Part shown: in pieces, positions 1-12,840 of the stretch
How the letters are laid out: each line of letters opens with the position of its first letter
How positions within the stretch are numbered: the first letter of the stretch is position 1
NCBI GenBank assembly: GCA_028622995.1
Contig: JAJQJQ010000002.1
Span: forward strand, 1,860,001-1,924,000
Direction of reading: 5' to 3'
Origin: Panagrolaimus kolymaensis
Taxonomy: Eukaryota; Nematoda; Chromadorea; Rhabditida; Panagrolaimidae
DNA length: 64,000 nucleotides
Translations under genes and position numbers: made by a program
Notes under the pieces: model-generated
Databases searched by the model: none
Told to the model about the DNA's origin: nothing
Seen by the model: the letters and a program-made list of their open reading frames with translations, nothing else

Positions 1-939
1 AAATAAATATTTAGATTGAAGTTGAGGACGTTCTGTTTAGAATGGTAGCTGAATGGCTGCTATTAAAATACATTACTTAAAGTAATTTAGTCGCTCGGCT
101 AGATTTAAATTTTTGCGGATTGAAAAATTTGTTTTTTTCTTTTTTTTTTTAAATAAAAATAAATATTTCGATTGAAGTTGAGGACGTTCTGTTTAGAATG
201 GTAGCTGAATGGCTGCTATTAAAATACATTACTTAAAGTAATTTAGTCGCTCGGCTAGATTTAAATTTTTGCGAATTGAAAAATTTGTTTTTTCATTTTT
301 TTATAAAACATAAATTTCGATTGAAGTTGAGAACGTTCTGTTTAGAATGGTAGCTGAATGGCTGCTATTAAAATACATTACTTAAAGTAATTTAGTCGCT
401 CGGCTAGATTTAAATTTTTGCGGATTGAAAAATTTGTTTTTTTCTTTTTTTTTTAAATAAAAATAAATATTTAGATTGAAGTTGAGGACGTTCTGTTTAG
501 AATGGTAGCTGAATGGCTGCTATTAAAATACATTACTTAAAGTAATTTAGTCGCTCGGCTAGATTTAAATTTTTGCGGATTGAAAAATTTGTTTTTTTCT
601 TTTTTTTTTTAAATAAAATTAAATATTTCGATTGAAGTTGAGGACGTTCTGTTTAGAATGGTAGCTGAATGGCTGCTATTAAAATACATTACTTAAAGTA
701 ATTTAGTCGCTCGGCTAGATTTAAATTTTTGCGGATTGAAAAATTTGTTTTTTTCTTTTTTTTTTAAATAAAAATAAATATTTAGATTGAAGTTGAGGAC
801 GTTCTGTTTAGAATGGTAGCTGAATGGCTGCTATTAAAATACATTACTTAAAGTAATTTAGTCGCTCGGCTAGATTTAAATTTTTGCGGATTGAAAAATT
901 TGTTTTTTTCTTTTTTTTTTTAAATAAAAATAAATATTT

Positions 940-1089
940 CGATTGAAGTTGAGGACGTTCTGTTTAGAATGGTAGCTGAATGGCTGCTATTAAAATACAT
1001 TACTTAAAGTAATTTAGTCGCTCGGCTAGATTTAAATTTTTGCGGATTGAAAAATTTGTTTTTTTCTTTTTTTTTTAAAACATAAATTT
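940..1089 (+). repeat. Hybrid-linker monomer (class H, 150 bp)
   Basis: The linker begins as a long type (T7, C, T10) and ends as a short type (AAAACATAAATTTCG), giving a 150 bp unit. Further hybrid junctions lie near 6603, 8746, 10112, 13476, 16678 and 17281, all in domain A. The junction sits in the T/A homopolymer where the two linkers are most alike, so exchange or conversion between S and L units is the simplest origin. Several copies are clearly duplicates of one another, because they sit at the same place in higher-order repeats (8746, 10112 and 13476; 16678 and 17281). Confidence 0.9.
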
Positions 1090-4000
1090 CGATTGAAGTT
1101 GAGGACGTTCTGTTTAGAATGGTAGCTGAATGGCTGCTATTAAAATACATTACTCAAAGTAATTTAGTCGCTCTGCTAGATTTAAATTTTTTAGGATTGA
1201 AAAATTTGTTTTTTCATTTTTTTATAAAACATAAATTTCGATTGAAGTTGAGGACCTTCTGTTTAGAATGGTAGCTGAATGTCTGCTATTAAAATACATT
1301 ACTTAAAGTAATTTAGTCGCTCGGCTAGATTTAAATTTTTGCGAATTGAAAAATTTGTTTTTTCATTTTTTTATAAAACATAAATTTCGATTGAAGTTGA
1401 GAACGTTCTGTTTAGAATGGTAGCTGAATGGCTGCTATTAAAATACATTACTTAAAGTAATTTAGTCGCTCGGCTAGATTTAAATTTTTGCGGATTGAAA
1501 AATTTGTTTTTTTCTTTTTTTTTTAAATAAAAATAAATATTTAGATTGAAGTTGAGGACGTTCTGTTTAGAATGGTAGCTGAATGGCTGCTATTAAAATA
1601 CATTACTTAAAGTAATTTAGTCGCTCGGCTAGATTTAAATTTTTGCGGATTGAAAAATTTGTTTTTTTCTTTTTTTTTTAAATAAAAATAAATATTTAGA
1701 TTGAAGTTGAGGACGTTCTGTTTAGAATGGTAGCTGAATGTCTGCTATTAAAATACATTACTTAAAGTAATTTAGTCGCTCGGCTAGATTTAAATTTTTG
1801 CGAATTGAAAAATTTGTTTTTTCATTTTTTTATAAAACATAAATTTCGATTGAAGTTGAGAACGTTCTGTTTAGAATGGTAGCTGAATGGCTGCTATTAA
1901 AATACATTACTTAAAGTAATTTAGTCGCTCGGCTAGATTTAAATTTTTGCGGATTGAAAAATTTTTTTTTTTCTTTTTTTTTTTAAATAAAAATAAATAT
2001 TTCGATTGAAGTTGAGGACGTTCTGTTTAGAATGGTAGCTGAATGGCTGCTATTAAAATACATTACTTAAAGTAATTTAGTCGCTCGGCTAGATTTAAAT
2101 TTTTGCGGATTGAAAAATTTGTTTTTTTCTTTTTTTTTTAAATAAAAATAAATATTTAGATTGAAGTTGAGGACGTTCTGTTTAGAATGGTAGCTGAATG
2201 GCTGCTATTAAAATACATTACTTAAAGTAATTTAGTCGCTCGGCTAGATTTAAATTTTTGCGGATTGAAAAATTTGTTTTTTCATTTTTTTATAAAACAT
2301 AAATTTCGATTGAAGTTGAGAACGTTCTGTTTAGAATGGTAGCTGAATGGCTGCTATTAAAATACATTACTTAAAGTAATTTAGTCGCTCGGCTAGATTT
2401 AAATTTTTGCGGATTGAAAAATTTGTTTTTTTCTTTTTTTTTTAAATAAAAATAAATATTTAGATTGAAGTTGAGGACGTTCTGTTTAGAATGGTAGCTG
2501 AATGTCTGCTATTAAAATACATTACTTAAAGTAATTTAGTCGCTCGGCTAGATTTAAATTTTTGCGAATTGAAAAATTTGTTTTTTCATTTTTTTATAAA
2601 ACATAAATTTCGATTGAAGTTGAGAACGTTCTGTTTAGAATGGTAGCTGAATGGCTGCTATTAAAATACATTACTTAAAGTAATTTAGTCGCTCGGCTAG
2701 ATTTAAATTTTTGCGGATTGAAAAATTTGTTTTTTTCTTTTTTTTTTAAATAAAAATAAATATTTAGATTGAAGTTGAGGACGTTCTGTTTAGAATGGTA
2801 GCTGAATGGCTGCTATTAAAATACATTACTTAAAGTAATTTAGTCGCTCGGCTAGATTTAAATTTTTGCGGATTGAAAAATTTGTTTTTTTCTTTTTTTT
2901 TTAAATAAAAATAAATATTTAGATTGAAGTTGAGGACGTTCTGTTTAGAATGGTAGCTGAATGTCTGCTATTAAAATACATTACTTAAAGTAATTTAGTC
3001 GCTCGGCTAGATTTAAATTTTTGCGAATTGAAAAATTTGTTTTTTCATTTTTTTATAAAACATAAATTTCGATTGAAGTTGAGAACGTTCTGTTTAGAAT
3101 GGTAGCTGAATGGCTGCTATTAAAATACATTACTTAAAGTAATTTAGTCGCTCGGCTAGATTTAAATTTTTGCGGATTGAAAAATTTTTTTTTTTCTTTT
3201 TTTTTTTAAATAAAAATAAATATTTCGATTGAAGTTGAGGACGTTCTGTTTAGAATGGTAGCTGAATGGCTGCTATTAAAATACATTACTTAAAGTAATT
3301 TAGTCGCTCGGCTAGATTTAAATTTTTGCGGATTGAAAAATTTGTTTTTTTCTTTTTTTTTTAAATAAAAATAAATATTTAGATTGAAGTTGAGGACGTT
3401 CTGTTTAGAATGGTAGCTGAATGGCTGCTATTAAAATACATTACTTAAAGTAATTTAGTCGCTCGGCTAGATTTAAATTTTTGCGGATTGAAAAATTTGT
3501 TTTTTTCTTTTTTTTTTTAAATAAAAATAAATATTTCGATTGAAGTTGAGGACGTTCTGTTTAGAATGGTAGCTGAATGGCTGCTATTAAAATACATTAC
3601 TTAAAGTAATTTAGTCGCTCGGCTAGATTTAAATTTTTGCGGATTGAAAAATTTGTTTTTTTCTTTTTTTTTTAAATAAAAATAAATATTTAGATTGAAG
3701 TTGAGGACGTTCTGTTTAGAATGGTAGCTGAATGGCTGCTATTAAAATACATTACTCAAAGTAATTTAGTCGCTCGGCTAGATTTAAATTTTTGCGGATT
3801 GAAAAATTTGTTTTTTTCTTTTTTTTTTTAAATAAAAATAAATATTTCGATTGAAGTTGAGGACGTTCTGTTTAGAATGGTAGCTGAATGTCTGCTATTA
3901 AAATACATTACTTAAAGTAATTTAGTCGCTCGGCTAGATTTAAATTTTTGCGGATTGAAAAATTTGTTTTTTTCTTTTTTTTTTAAATAAAAATAAATAT

Positions 4001-4283
4001 TTAGATTGAAGTTGAGGACGTTCTGTTTAGAATGGTAGCTGAATGGCTGCTATTAAAATACATTACTCAAAGTAATTTAGTCGCTCGGCTAGATTTAAAT
4101 TTTTGCGGATTGAAAAATTTGTTTTTTTCTTTTTTTTTTAAATAAAAATAAATATTTAGATTGAAGTTGAGGACGTTCTGTTTAGAATGGTAGCTGAATG
4201 TCTGCTATTAAAATACATTACTTAAAGTAATTTAGTCGCTCGGCTAGATTTAAATTTTTGCGAATTGAAAAATTTGTTTTTTC

Positions 4284-5821
4284 ATTTTTTTATAAAACAT
4301 AAATTTCGATTGAAGTTGAGAACGTTCTGTTTAGAATGGTAGCTGAATGGCTGCTATTAAAATACATTACTCAAAGTAATTTAGTCGCTCGGCTAGATTT
4401 AAATTTTTGCGGATTGAAAAATTTGTTTTTTTCTTTTTTTTTTAAATAAAAATAAATATTTAGATTGAAGTTGAGGACGTTCTGTTTAGAATGGTAGCTG
4501 AATGGCTGCTATTAAAATACATTACTTAAAGTAATTTAGTCGCTCGGCTAGATTTAAATTTTTGCGGATTGAAAAATTTGTTTTTTTCTTTTTTTTTTAA
4601 ATAAAAATAAATATTTAGATTGAAGTTGAGGACGTTCTGTTTAGAATGGTAGCTGAATGGCTGCTATTAAAATACATTACTTAAAGTAATTTAGTCGCTC
4701 GGCTAGATTTAAATTTTTGCGGATTGAAAAATTTGTTTTTTTCTTTTTTTTTTAAATAAAAATAAATATTTAGATTGAAGTTGAGGACGTTCTGTTTAGA
4801 ATGGTAGCTGAATGGCTGCTATTAAAATACATTACTTAAAGTAATTTAGTCGCTCGGCTAGATTTAAATTTTTGCGGATTGAAAAATTTGTTTTTTTCTT
4901 TTTTTTTTAAATAAAAATAAATATTTAGATTGAAGTTGAGGACGTTCTGTTTAGAATGGTAGCTGAATGGCTGCTATTAAAATACATTACTCAAAGTAAT
5001 TTAGTCGCTCGGCTAGATTTAAATTTTTGCGGATTGAAAAATTTGTTTTTTGATTTTTTTATAAAACATAAATTTCGATTGAAGTTGAGGACGTTCTGTT
5101 TAGAATGGTAGCTGAATGGCTGCTATTAAAATACATTACTTAAAGTAATTTAGTCGCTCGGCTAGATTTAAATTTTTGCGGATTGAAAAATTTGTTTTTT
5201 TCTTTTTTTTTTAAATAAAAATAAATATTTAGATTGAAGTTGAGGACGTTCTGTTTAGAATGGTAGCTGAATGGCTGCTATTAAAATACATTACTTAAAG
5301 TAATTTAGTCGCTCGGCTAGATTTAAATTTTTGCGGATTGAAAAATTTGTTTTTTTCTTTTTTTTTTAAATAAAAATAAATATTTAGATTGAAGTTGAGG
5401 ACGTTCTGTTTAGAATGGTAGCTGAATGGCTGCTATTAAAATACATTACTTAAAGTAATTTAGTCGCTCGGCTAGATTTAAATTTTTGCGGATTGAAAAA
5501 TTTGTTTTTTTCTTTTTTTTTTAAATAAAAATAAATATTTAGATTGAAGTTGAGGACGTTCTGTTTAGAATGGTAGCTGAATGGCTGCTATTAAAATACA
5601 TTACTTAAAGTAATTTAGTCGCTCGGCTAGATTTAAATTTTTGCGGATTGAAAAATTTGTTTTTTTCTTTTTTTTTTAAATAAAAATAAATATTTAGATT
5701 GAAGTTGAGGACGTTCTGTTTAGAATGGTAGCTGAATGGCTGCTATTAAAATACATTACTCAAAGTAATTTAGTCGCTCGGCTAGATTTAAATTTTTGCG
5801 GATTGAAAAATTTGTTTTTTG
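4284..5821 (+). repeat. Higher-order repeat, 5-mer of 769 bp, two near-identical copies
   Basis: A rare linker base, G instead of C in the short T tract (TTTTTTGATTTTTTT), occurs at 5052 and 5821, exactly 769 bp apart. 769 equals four 155 bp units plus one 149 bp unit. The first copy differs near its start (GAGAACG instead of GAGGACG, and CTCAAAG instead of CTTAAAG), so its left edge is approximate. The same rare G recurs alone near 7660 and 11621, showing further shuffled copies. Confidence 0.8.
4462..4616 (+). repeat. Representative long monomer (class L-AG, 155 bp)
   Basis: This type example of the 155 bp class differs from L-CG in two linked ways: the second T tract is T10 instead of T11, and the linker ends TTTAG instead of TTTCG. 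The two differences travel together, so this is a true subfamily rather than random error. Its core usually carries CTTAAAG, though CTCAAAG copies exist. The class is abundant from 1 to about 25.06 kb, with the last copy's TTAG at 25061-25064, and I find none after that. The C-to-A change is not what CpG deamination gives (that would be TG or CA), so it is probably one founder mutation spread by amplification. Confidence 0.93.
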
Positions 5822-8609
5822 ATTTTTTTATAAAACATAAATTTCGATTGAAGTTGAGGACGTTCTGTTTAGAATGGTAGCTGAATGGCTGCTATTAAAA
5901 TACATTACTTAAAGTAATTTAGTCGCTCGGCTAGATTTAAATTTTTGCGGATTGAAAAATTTTTTTTTTTCTTTTTTTTTTTAAATAAAAATAAATATTT
6001 CGATTGAAGTTGAGGACGTTCTGTTTAGAATGGTAGCTGAATGGCTGCTATTAAAATACATTACTTAAAGTAATTTAGTCGCTCGGCTAGATTTAAATTT
6101 TTGCGGATTGAAAAATTTGTTTTTTTCTTTTTTTTTTAAATAAAAATAAATATTTAGATTGAAGTTGAGGACGTTCTGTTTAGAATGGTAACTGAATGGC
6201 TGCTATTAAAATACATTACTCAAAGTAATTTAGTCGCTCGGCTAGATTTAAATTTTTGCGGATTGAAAAATTTGTTTTTTTCTTTTTTTTTTTAAATAAA
6301 AATAAATATTTCGATTGAAGTTGAGGACGTTCTGTTTAGAATGGTAGCTGAATGGCTGCTATTAAAATACATTACTCAAAGTAATTTAGTCGCTCGGCTA
6401 GATTTAAATTTTTGCGGATTGAAAAATTTGTTTTTTTCTTTTTTTTTTAAATAAAAATAAATATTTAGATTGAAGTTGAGGACGTTCTGTTTAGAATGGT
6501 AGCTGAATGGCTGCTATTAAAATACATTACTTAAAGTAATTTAGTCGCTCGGCTAGATTTAAATTTTTGCGGATTGAAAAATTTGTTTTTTTCTTTTTTT
6601 TTTAAAACATAAATTTCGATTGAAGTTGAGGACGTTCTGTTTAGAATGGTAGCTGAATGGCTGCTATTAAAATACATTACTTAAAGTAATTTAGTCGCTC
6701 GGCTAGATTTAAATTTTTGCGGATTGAAAAATTTGTTTTTTTCTTTTTTTTTTAAATAAAAATAAATATTTAGATTGAAGTTGAGGACGTTCTGTTTAGA
6801 ATGGTAGCTGAATGGCTGCTATTAAAATACATTACTCAAAGTAATTTAGTCGCTCGGCTAGATTTAAATTTTTGCGGATTGAAAAATTTGTTTTTTCATT
6901 TTTTTATAAAACATAAATTTCGATTGAAGTTGAGGACGTTCTGTTTAGAATGGTAGCTGAATGGCTGCTATTAAAATACATTACTCAAAGTAATTTAGTC
7001 GCTCGGCTAGATTTAAATTTTTGCGGATTGAAAAATTTGTTTTTTCATTTTTTTATAAAACATAAATTTCGATTGAAGTTGAGGACGTTCTGTTTAGAAT
7101 GGTAGCTGAATGGCTGCTATTAAAATACATTACTTAAAGTAATTTAGTCGCTCGGCTAGATTTAAATTTTTGCGGATTGAAAAATTTGTTTTTTTCTTTT
7201 TTTTTTAAATAAAAATAAATATTTAGATTGAAGTTGAGGACGTTCTGTTTAGAATGGTAGCTGAATGGCTGCTATTAAAATACATTACTTAAAGTAATTT
7301 AGTCGCTCGGCTAGATTTAAATTTTTGCGGATTGAAAAATTTTTTTTTTTCTTTTTTTTTTAAATAAAAATAAATATTTAGATTGAAGTTGAGGACGTTC
7401 TGTTTAGAATGGTAGCTGAATGGCTGCTATTAAAATACATTACTTAAAGTAATTTAGTCGCTCGGCTAGATTTAAATTTTTGCGGATTGAAAAATTTGTT
7501 TTTTTCTTTTTTTTTTAAATAAAAATAAATATTTAGATTGAAGTTGAGGACGTTCTGTTTAGAATGGTAGCTGAATGGCTGCTATTAAAATACATTACTC
7601 AAAGTAATTTAGTCGCTCGGCTAGATTTAAATTTTTGCGGATTGAAAAATTTGTTTTTTGATTTTTTTATAAAACATAAATTTCGATTGAAGTTGAGGAC
7701 GTTCTGTTTAGAATGGTAGCTGAATGGCTGCTATTAAAATACATTACTCAAAGTAATTTAGTCGCTCGGCTAGATTTAAATTTTTGCGGATTGAAAAATT
7801 TGTTTTTTCATTTTTTTATAAAACATAAATTTCGATTGAAGTTGAGGACGTTCTGTTTAGAATGGTAGCTGAATGGCTGCTATTAAAATACATTACTCAA
7901 AGTAATTTAGTCGCTCGGCTAGATTTAAATTTTTGCGGATTGAAAAATTTGTTTTTTTCTTTTTTTTTTAAATAAAAATAAATATTTAGATTGAAGTTGA
8001 GGACGTTCTGTTTAGAATGGTAGCTGAATGGCTGCTATTAAAATACATTACTCAAAGTAATTTAGTCGCTCGGCTAGATTTAAATTTTTGCGGATTGAAA
8101 AATTTGTTTTTTTCTTTTTTTTTTAAATGAAAATAAATATTTCGATTGAAGTTGAGGACGTTCTGTTTAGAATGGTAGCTGAATGGCTGCTATTAAAATA
8201 CATTACTTAAAGTAATTTAGTCGCTCGGCTAGATTTAAATTTTTGCGGATTGAAAAATTTGTTTTTTTCTTTTTTTTTTAAATAAAAATAAATATTTAGA
8301 TTGAAGTTGAGGACGTTCTGTTTAGAATGGTAGCTGAATGGCTGCTATTAAAATACATTACTTAAAGTAATTTAGTCGCTCGGCTAGATTTAAATTTTTG
8401 CGGATTGAAAAATTTGTTTTTTTCTTTTTTTTTTAAATAAAAATAAATATTTAGATTGAAGTTGAGGACGTTCTGTTTAGAATGGTAGCTGAATGGCTGC
8501 TATTAAAATACATTACTCAAAGTAATTTAGTCGCTCGGCTAGATTTAAATTTTTGCGGATTGAAAAATTTGTTTTTTTCTTTTTTTTTTTAAATAAAAAT
8601 AAATATTTC

Positions 8610-11250
8610 GATTGAAGTTGAGGACGTTCTGTTTAGAATGGTAGCTGAATGGCTGCTATTAAAATACATTACTTAAAGTAATTTAGTCGCTCGGCTAGAT
8701 TTAAATTTTTGCGGATTGAAAAATTTGTTTTTTTCTTTTTTTTTTAAAACATAAATTTCGATTGAAGTTGAGGACGTTCTGTTTAGAATGGTAGCTGAAT
8801 GGCTGCTATTAAAATACATTACTTAAAGTAATTTAGTCGCTCGGCTAGATTTAAATTTTTGCGGATTGAAAAATTTGTTTTTTTCTTTTTTTTTTAAATA
8901 AAAATAAATATTTAGATTGAAGTTGAGGACGTTCTGTTTAGAATGGTAGCTGAATGGCTGCTATTAAAATACATTACTCAAAGTAATTTAGTCGCTCTGC
9001 TAGATTTAAATTTTTTAGGATTGAAAAATTTGTTTTTTCATTTTTTTATAAAACATAAATTTCGATTGAAGTTGAGGACCTTCTGTTTAGAATGGTAGCT
9101 GAATGTCTGCTATTAAAATACATTACTTAAAGTAATTTAGTCGCTCGGCTAGATTTAAATTTTTGCGAATTGAAAAATTTGTTTTTTCATTTTTTTATAA
9201 AACATAAATTTCGATTGAAGTTGAGAACGTTCTGTTTAGAATGGTAGCTGAATGGCTGCTATTAAAATACATTACTTAAAGTAATTTAGTCGCTCGGCTA
9301 GATTTAAATTTTTGCGGATTGAAAAATTTGTTTTTTTCTTTTTTTTTTAAATAAAAATAAATATTTAGATTGAAGTTGAGGACGTTCTGTTTAGAATGGT
9401 AGCTGAATGGCTGCTATTAAAATACATTACTCAAAGTAATTTAGTCGCTCGGCTAGATTTAAATTTTTGCGGATTGAAAAATTTGTTTTTTCATTTTTTT
9501 ATAAAACATAAATTTCGATTGAAGTTGAGGACGTTCTGTTTAGAATGGTAGCTGAATGGCTGCTATTAAAATACATTACTCAAAGTAATTTAGTCGCTCG
9601 GCTAGATTTAAATTTTTGCGGATTGAAAAATTTGTTTTTTCATTTTTTTATAAAACATAAATTTCGATTGAAGTTGAGGACGTTCTGTTTAGAATGGTAG
9701 CTGAATGGCTGCTATTAAAATACATTACTTAAAGTAATTTAGTCGCTCGGCTAGATTTAAATTTTTGCGGATTGAAAAATTTGTTTTTTTCTTTTTTTTT
9801 TAAATAAAAATAAATATTTAGATTGAAGTTGAGGACGTTCTGTTTAGAATGGTAGCTGAATGGCTGCTATTAAAATACATTACTCAAAGTAATTTAGTCG
9901 CTCGGCTAGATTTAAATTTTTGCGGATTGAAAAATTTGTTTTTTTCTTTTTTTTTTAAATAAAAATAAATATTTAGATTGAAGTTGAGGACGTTCTGTTT
10001 AGAATGGTAGCTGAATGGCTGCTATTAAAATACATTACTTAAAGTAATTTAGTCGCTCGGCTAGATTTAAATTTTTGCGGATTGAAAAATTTGTTTTTTT
10101 CTTTTTTTTTTAAAACATAAATTTCGATTGAAGTTGAGGACGTTCTGTTTAGAATGGTAGCTGAATGGCTGCTATTAAAATACATTACTTAAAGTAATTT
10201 AGTCGCTCGGCTAGATTTAAATTTTTGCGGATTGAAAAATTTGTTTTTTTCTTTTTTTTTTAAATAAAAATAAATATTTAGATTGAAGTTGAGGACGTTC
10301 TGTTTAGAATGGTAGCTGAATGGCTGCTATTAAAATACATTACTCAAAGTAATTTAGTCGCTCTGCTAGATTTAAATTTTTTAGGATTGAAAAATTTGTT
10401 TTTTCATTTTTTTATAAAACATAAATTTCGATTGAAGTTGAGGACCTTCTGTTTAGAATGGTAGCTGAATGTCTGCTATTAAAATACATTACTTAAAGTA
10501 ATTTAGTCGCTCGGCTAGATTTAAATTTTTGCGAATTGAAAAATTTGTTTTTTCATTTTTTTATAAAACATAAATTTCGATTGAAGTTGAGAACGTTCTG
10601 TTTAGAATGGTAGCTGAATGGCTGCTATTAAAATACATTACTTAAAGTAATTTAGTCGCTCGGCTAGATTTAAATTTTTGCGGATTGAAAAATTTGTTTT
10701 TTTCTTTTTTTTTTAAATAAAAATAAATATTTAGATTGAAGTTGAGGACGTTCTGTTTAGAATGGTAGCTGAATGGCTGCTATTAAAATACATTACTCAA
10801 AGTAATTTAGTCGCTCGGCTAGATTTAAATTTTTGCGGATTGAAAAATTTGTTTTTTCATTTTTTTATAAAACATAAATTTCGATTGAAGTTGAGGACGT
10901 TCTGTTTAGAATGGTAGCTGAATGGCTGCTATTAAAATACATTACTCAAAGTAATTTAGTCGCTCGGCTAGATTTAAATTTTTGCGGATTGAAAAATTTG
11001 TTTTTTCATTTTTTTATAAAACATAAATTTCGATTGAAGTTGAGGACGTTCTGTTTAGAATGGTAGCTGAATGGCTGCTATTAAAATACATTACTTAAAG
11101 TAATTTAGTCGCTCGGCTAGATTTAAATTTTTGCGGATTGAAAAATTTGTTTTTTTCTTTTTTTTTTAAATAAAAATAAATATTTAGATTGAAGTTGAGG
11201 ACGTTCTGTTTAGAATGGTAGCTGAATGGCTGCTATTAAAATACATTACT
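8610..11250 (+). repeat. Higher-order repeat, 9-mer of 1366 bp, two copies
   Basis: The marker CTCTGCTAG followed by TTTTTTAGGATTG, GAGGACCTTC, GAATGTCTGC, GCGAATTG and GAGAACG recurs in the same order at 8998 and 10364, an offset of 1366 bp. That equals four 155, one 150 and four 149 bp units. Comparison by eye shows agreement from 8610-9884 to 9976-11250, ending where CTCAAAG at 9885 meets CTTAAAG at 11251. A single older copy of the marker is at 1174. Confidence 0.8.
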
Positions 11251-12840
11251 TAAAGTAATTTAGTCGCTCGGCTAGATTTAAATTTTTGCGGATTGAAAAA
11301 TTTGTTTTTTTCTTTTTTTTTTAAATAAAAATAAATATTTAGATTGAAGTTGAGGACGTTCTGTTTAGAATGGTAGCTGAATGGCTGCTATTAAAATACA
11401 TTACTTAAAGTAATTTAGTCGCTCGGCTAGATTTAAATTTTTGCGGATTGAAAAATTTGTTTTTTTCTTTTTTTTTTAAATAAAAATAAATATTTAGATT
11501 GAAGTTGAGGACGTTCTGTTTAGAATGGTAGCTGAATGGCTGCTATTAAAATACATTACTCAAAGTAATTTAGTCGCTCGGCTAGATTTAAATTTTTGCG
11601 GATTGAAAAATTTGTTTTTTGATTTTTTTATAAAACATAAATTTCGATTGAAGTTGAGGACGTTCTGTTTAGAATGGTAGCTGAATGGCTGCTATTAAAA
11701 TACATTACTCAAAGTAATTTAGTCGCTCGGCTAGATTTAAATTTTTGCGGATTGAAAAATTTGTTTTTTTCTTTTTTTTTTAAATAAAAATAAATATTTA
11801 GATTGAAGTTGAGGACGTTCTGTTTAGAATGGTAGCTGAATGGCTGCTATTAAAATACATTACTCAAAGTAATTTAGTCGCTCGGCTAGATTTAAATTTT
11901 TGCGGATTGAAAAATTTGTTTTTTCATTTTTTTATAAAACATAAATTTCGATTGAAGTTGAGGACGTTCTGTTTAGAATGGTAGCTGAATGGCTGCTATT
12001 AAAATACATTACTCAAAGTAATTTAGTCGCTCGGCTAGATTTAAATTTTTGCGGATTGAAAAATTTGTTTTTTTCTTTTTTTTTTAAATAAAAATAAATA
12101 TTTAGATTGAAGTTGAGGACGTTCTGTTTAGAATGGTAGCTGAATGGCTGCTATTAAAATACATTACTTAAAGTAATTTAGTCGCTCGGCTAGATTTAAA
12201 TTTTTGCGGATTGAAAAATTTGTTTTTTTCTTTTTTTTTTAAATAAAAATAAATATTTAGATTGAAGTTGAGGACGTTCTGTTTAGAATGGTAGCTGAAT
12301 GGCTGCTATTAAAATACATTACTTAAAGTAATTTAGTCGCTCGGCTAGATTTAAATTTTTGCGGATTGAAAAATTTGTTTTTTTCTTTTTTTTTTAAATA
12401 AAAATAAATATTTCGATTGAAGTTGAGGACGTTCTGTTTAGAATGGTAGCTGAATGGCTGCTATTAAAATACATTACTCAAAGTAATTTAGTCGCTCGGC
12501 TAGATTTAAATTTTTGCGGATTGAAAAATTTGTTTTTTCATTTTTTTATAAAACATAAATTTCGATTGAAGTTGAGGACGTTCTGTTTAGAATGGTAGCT
12601 GAATGGCTGCTATTAAAATACATTACTCAAAGTAATTTAGTCGCTCGGCTAGATTTAAATTTTTGCGGATTGAAAAATTTGTTTTTTTCTTTTTTTTTTA
12701 AATGAAAATAAATATTTCGATTGAAGTTGAGGACGTTCTGTTTAGAATGGTAGCTGAATGGCTGCTATTAAAATACATTACTCAAAGTAATTTAGTCGCT
12801 CGGCTAGATTTAAATTTTTTAGTATTGAAAAATTTGTTTT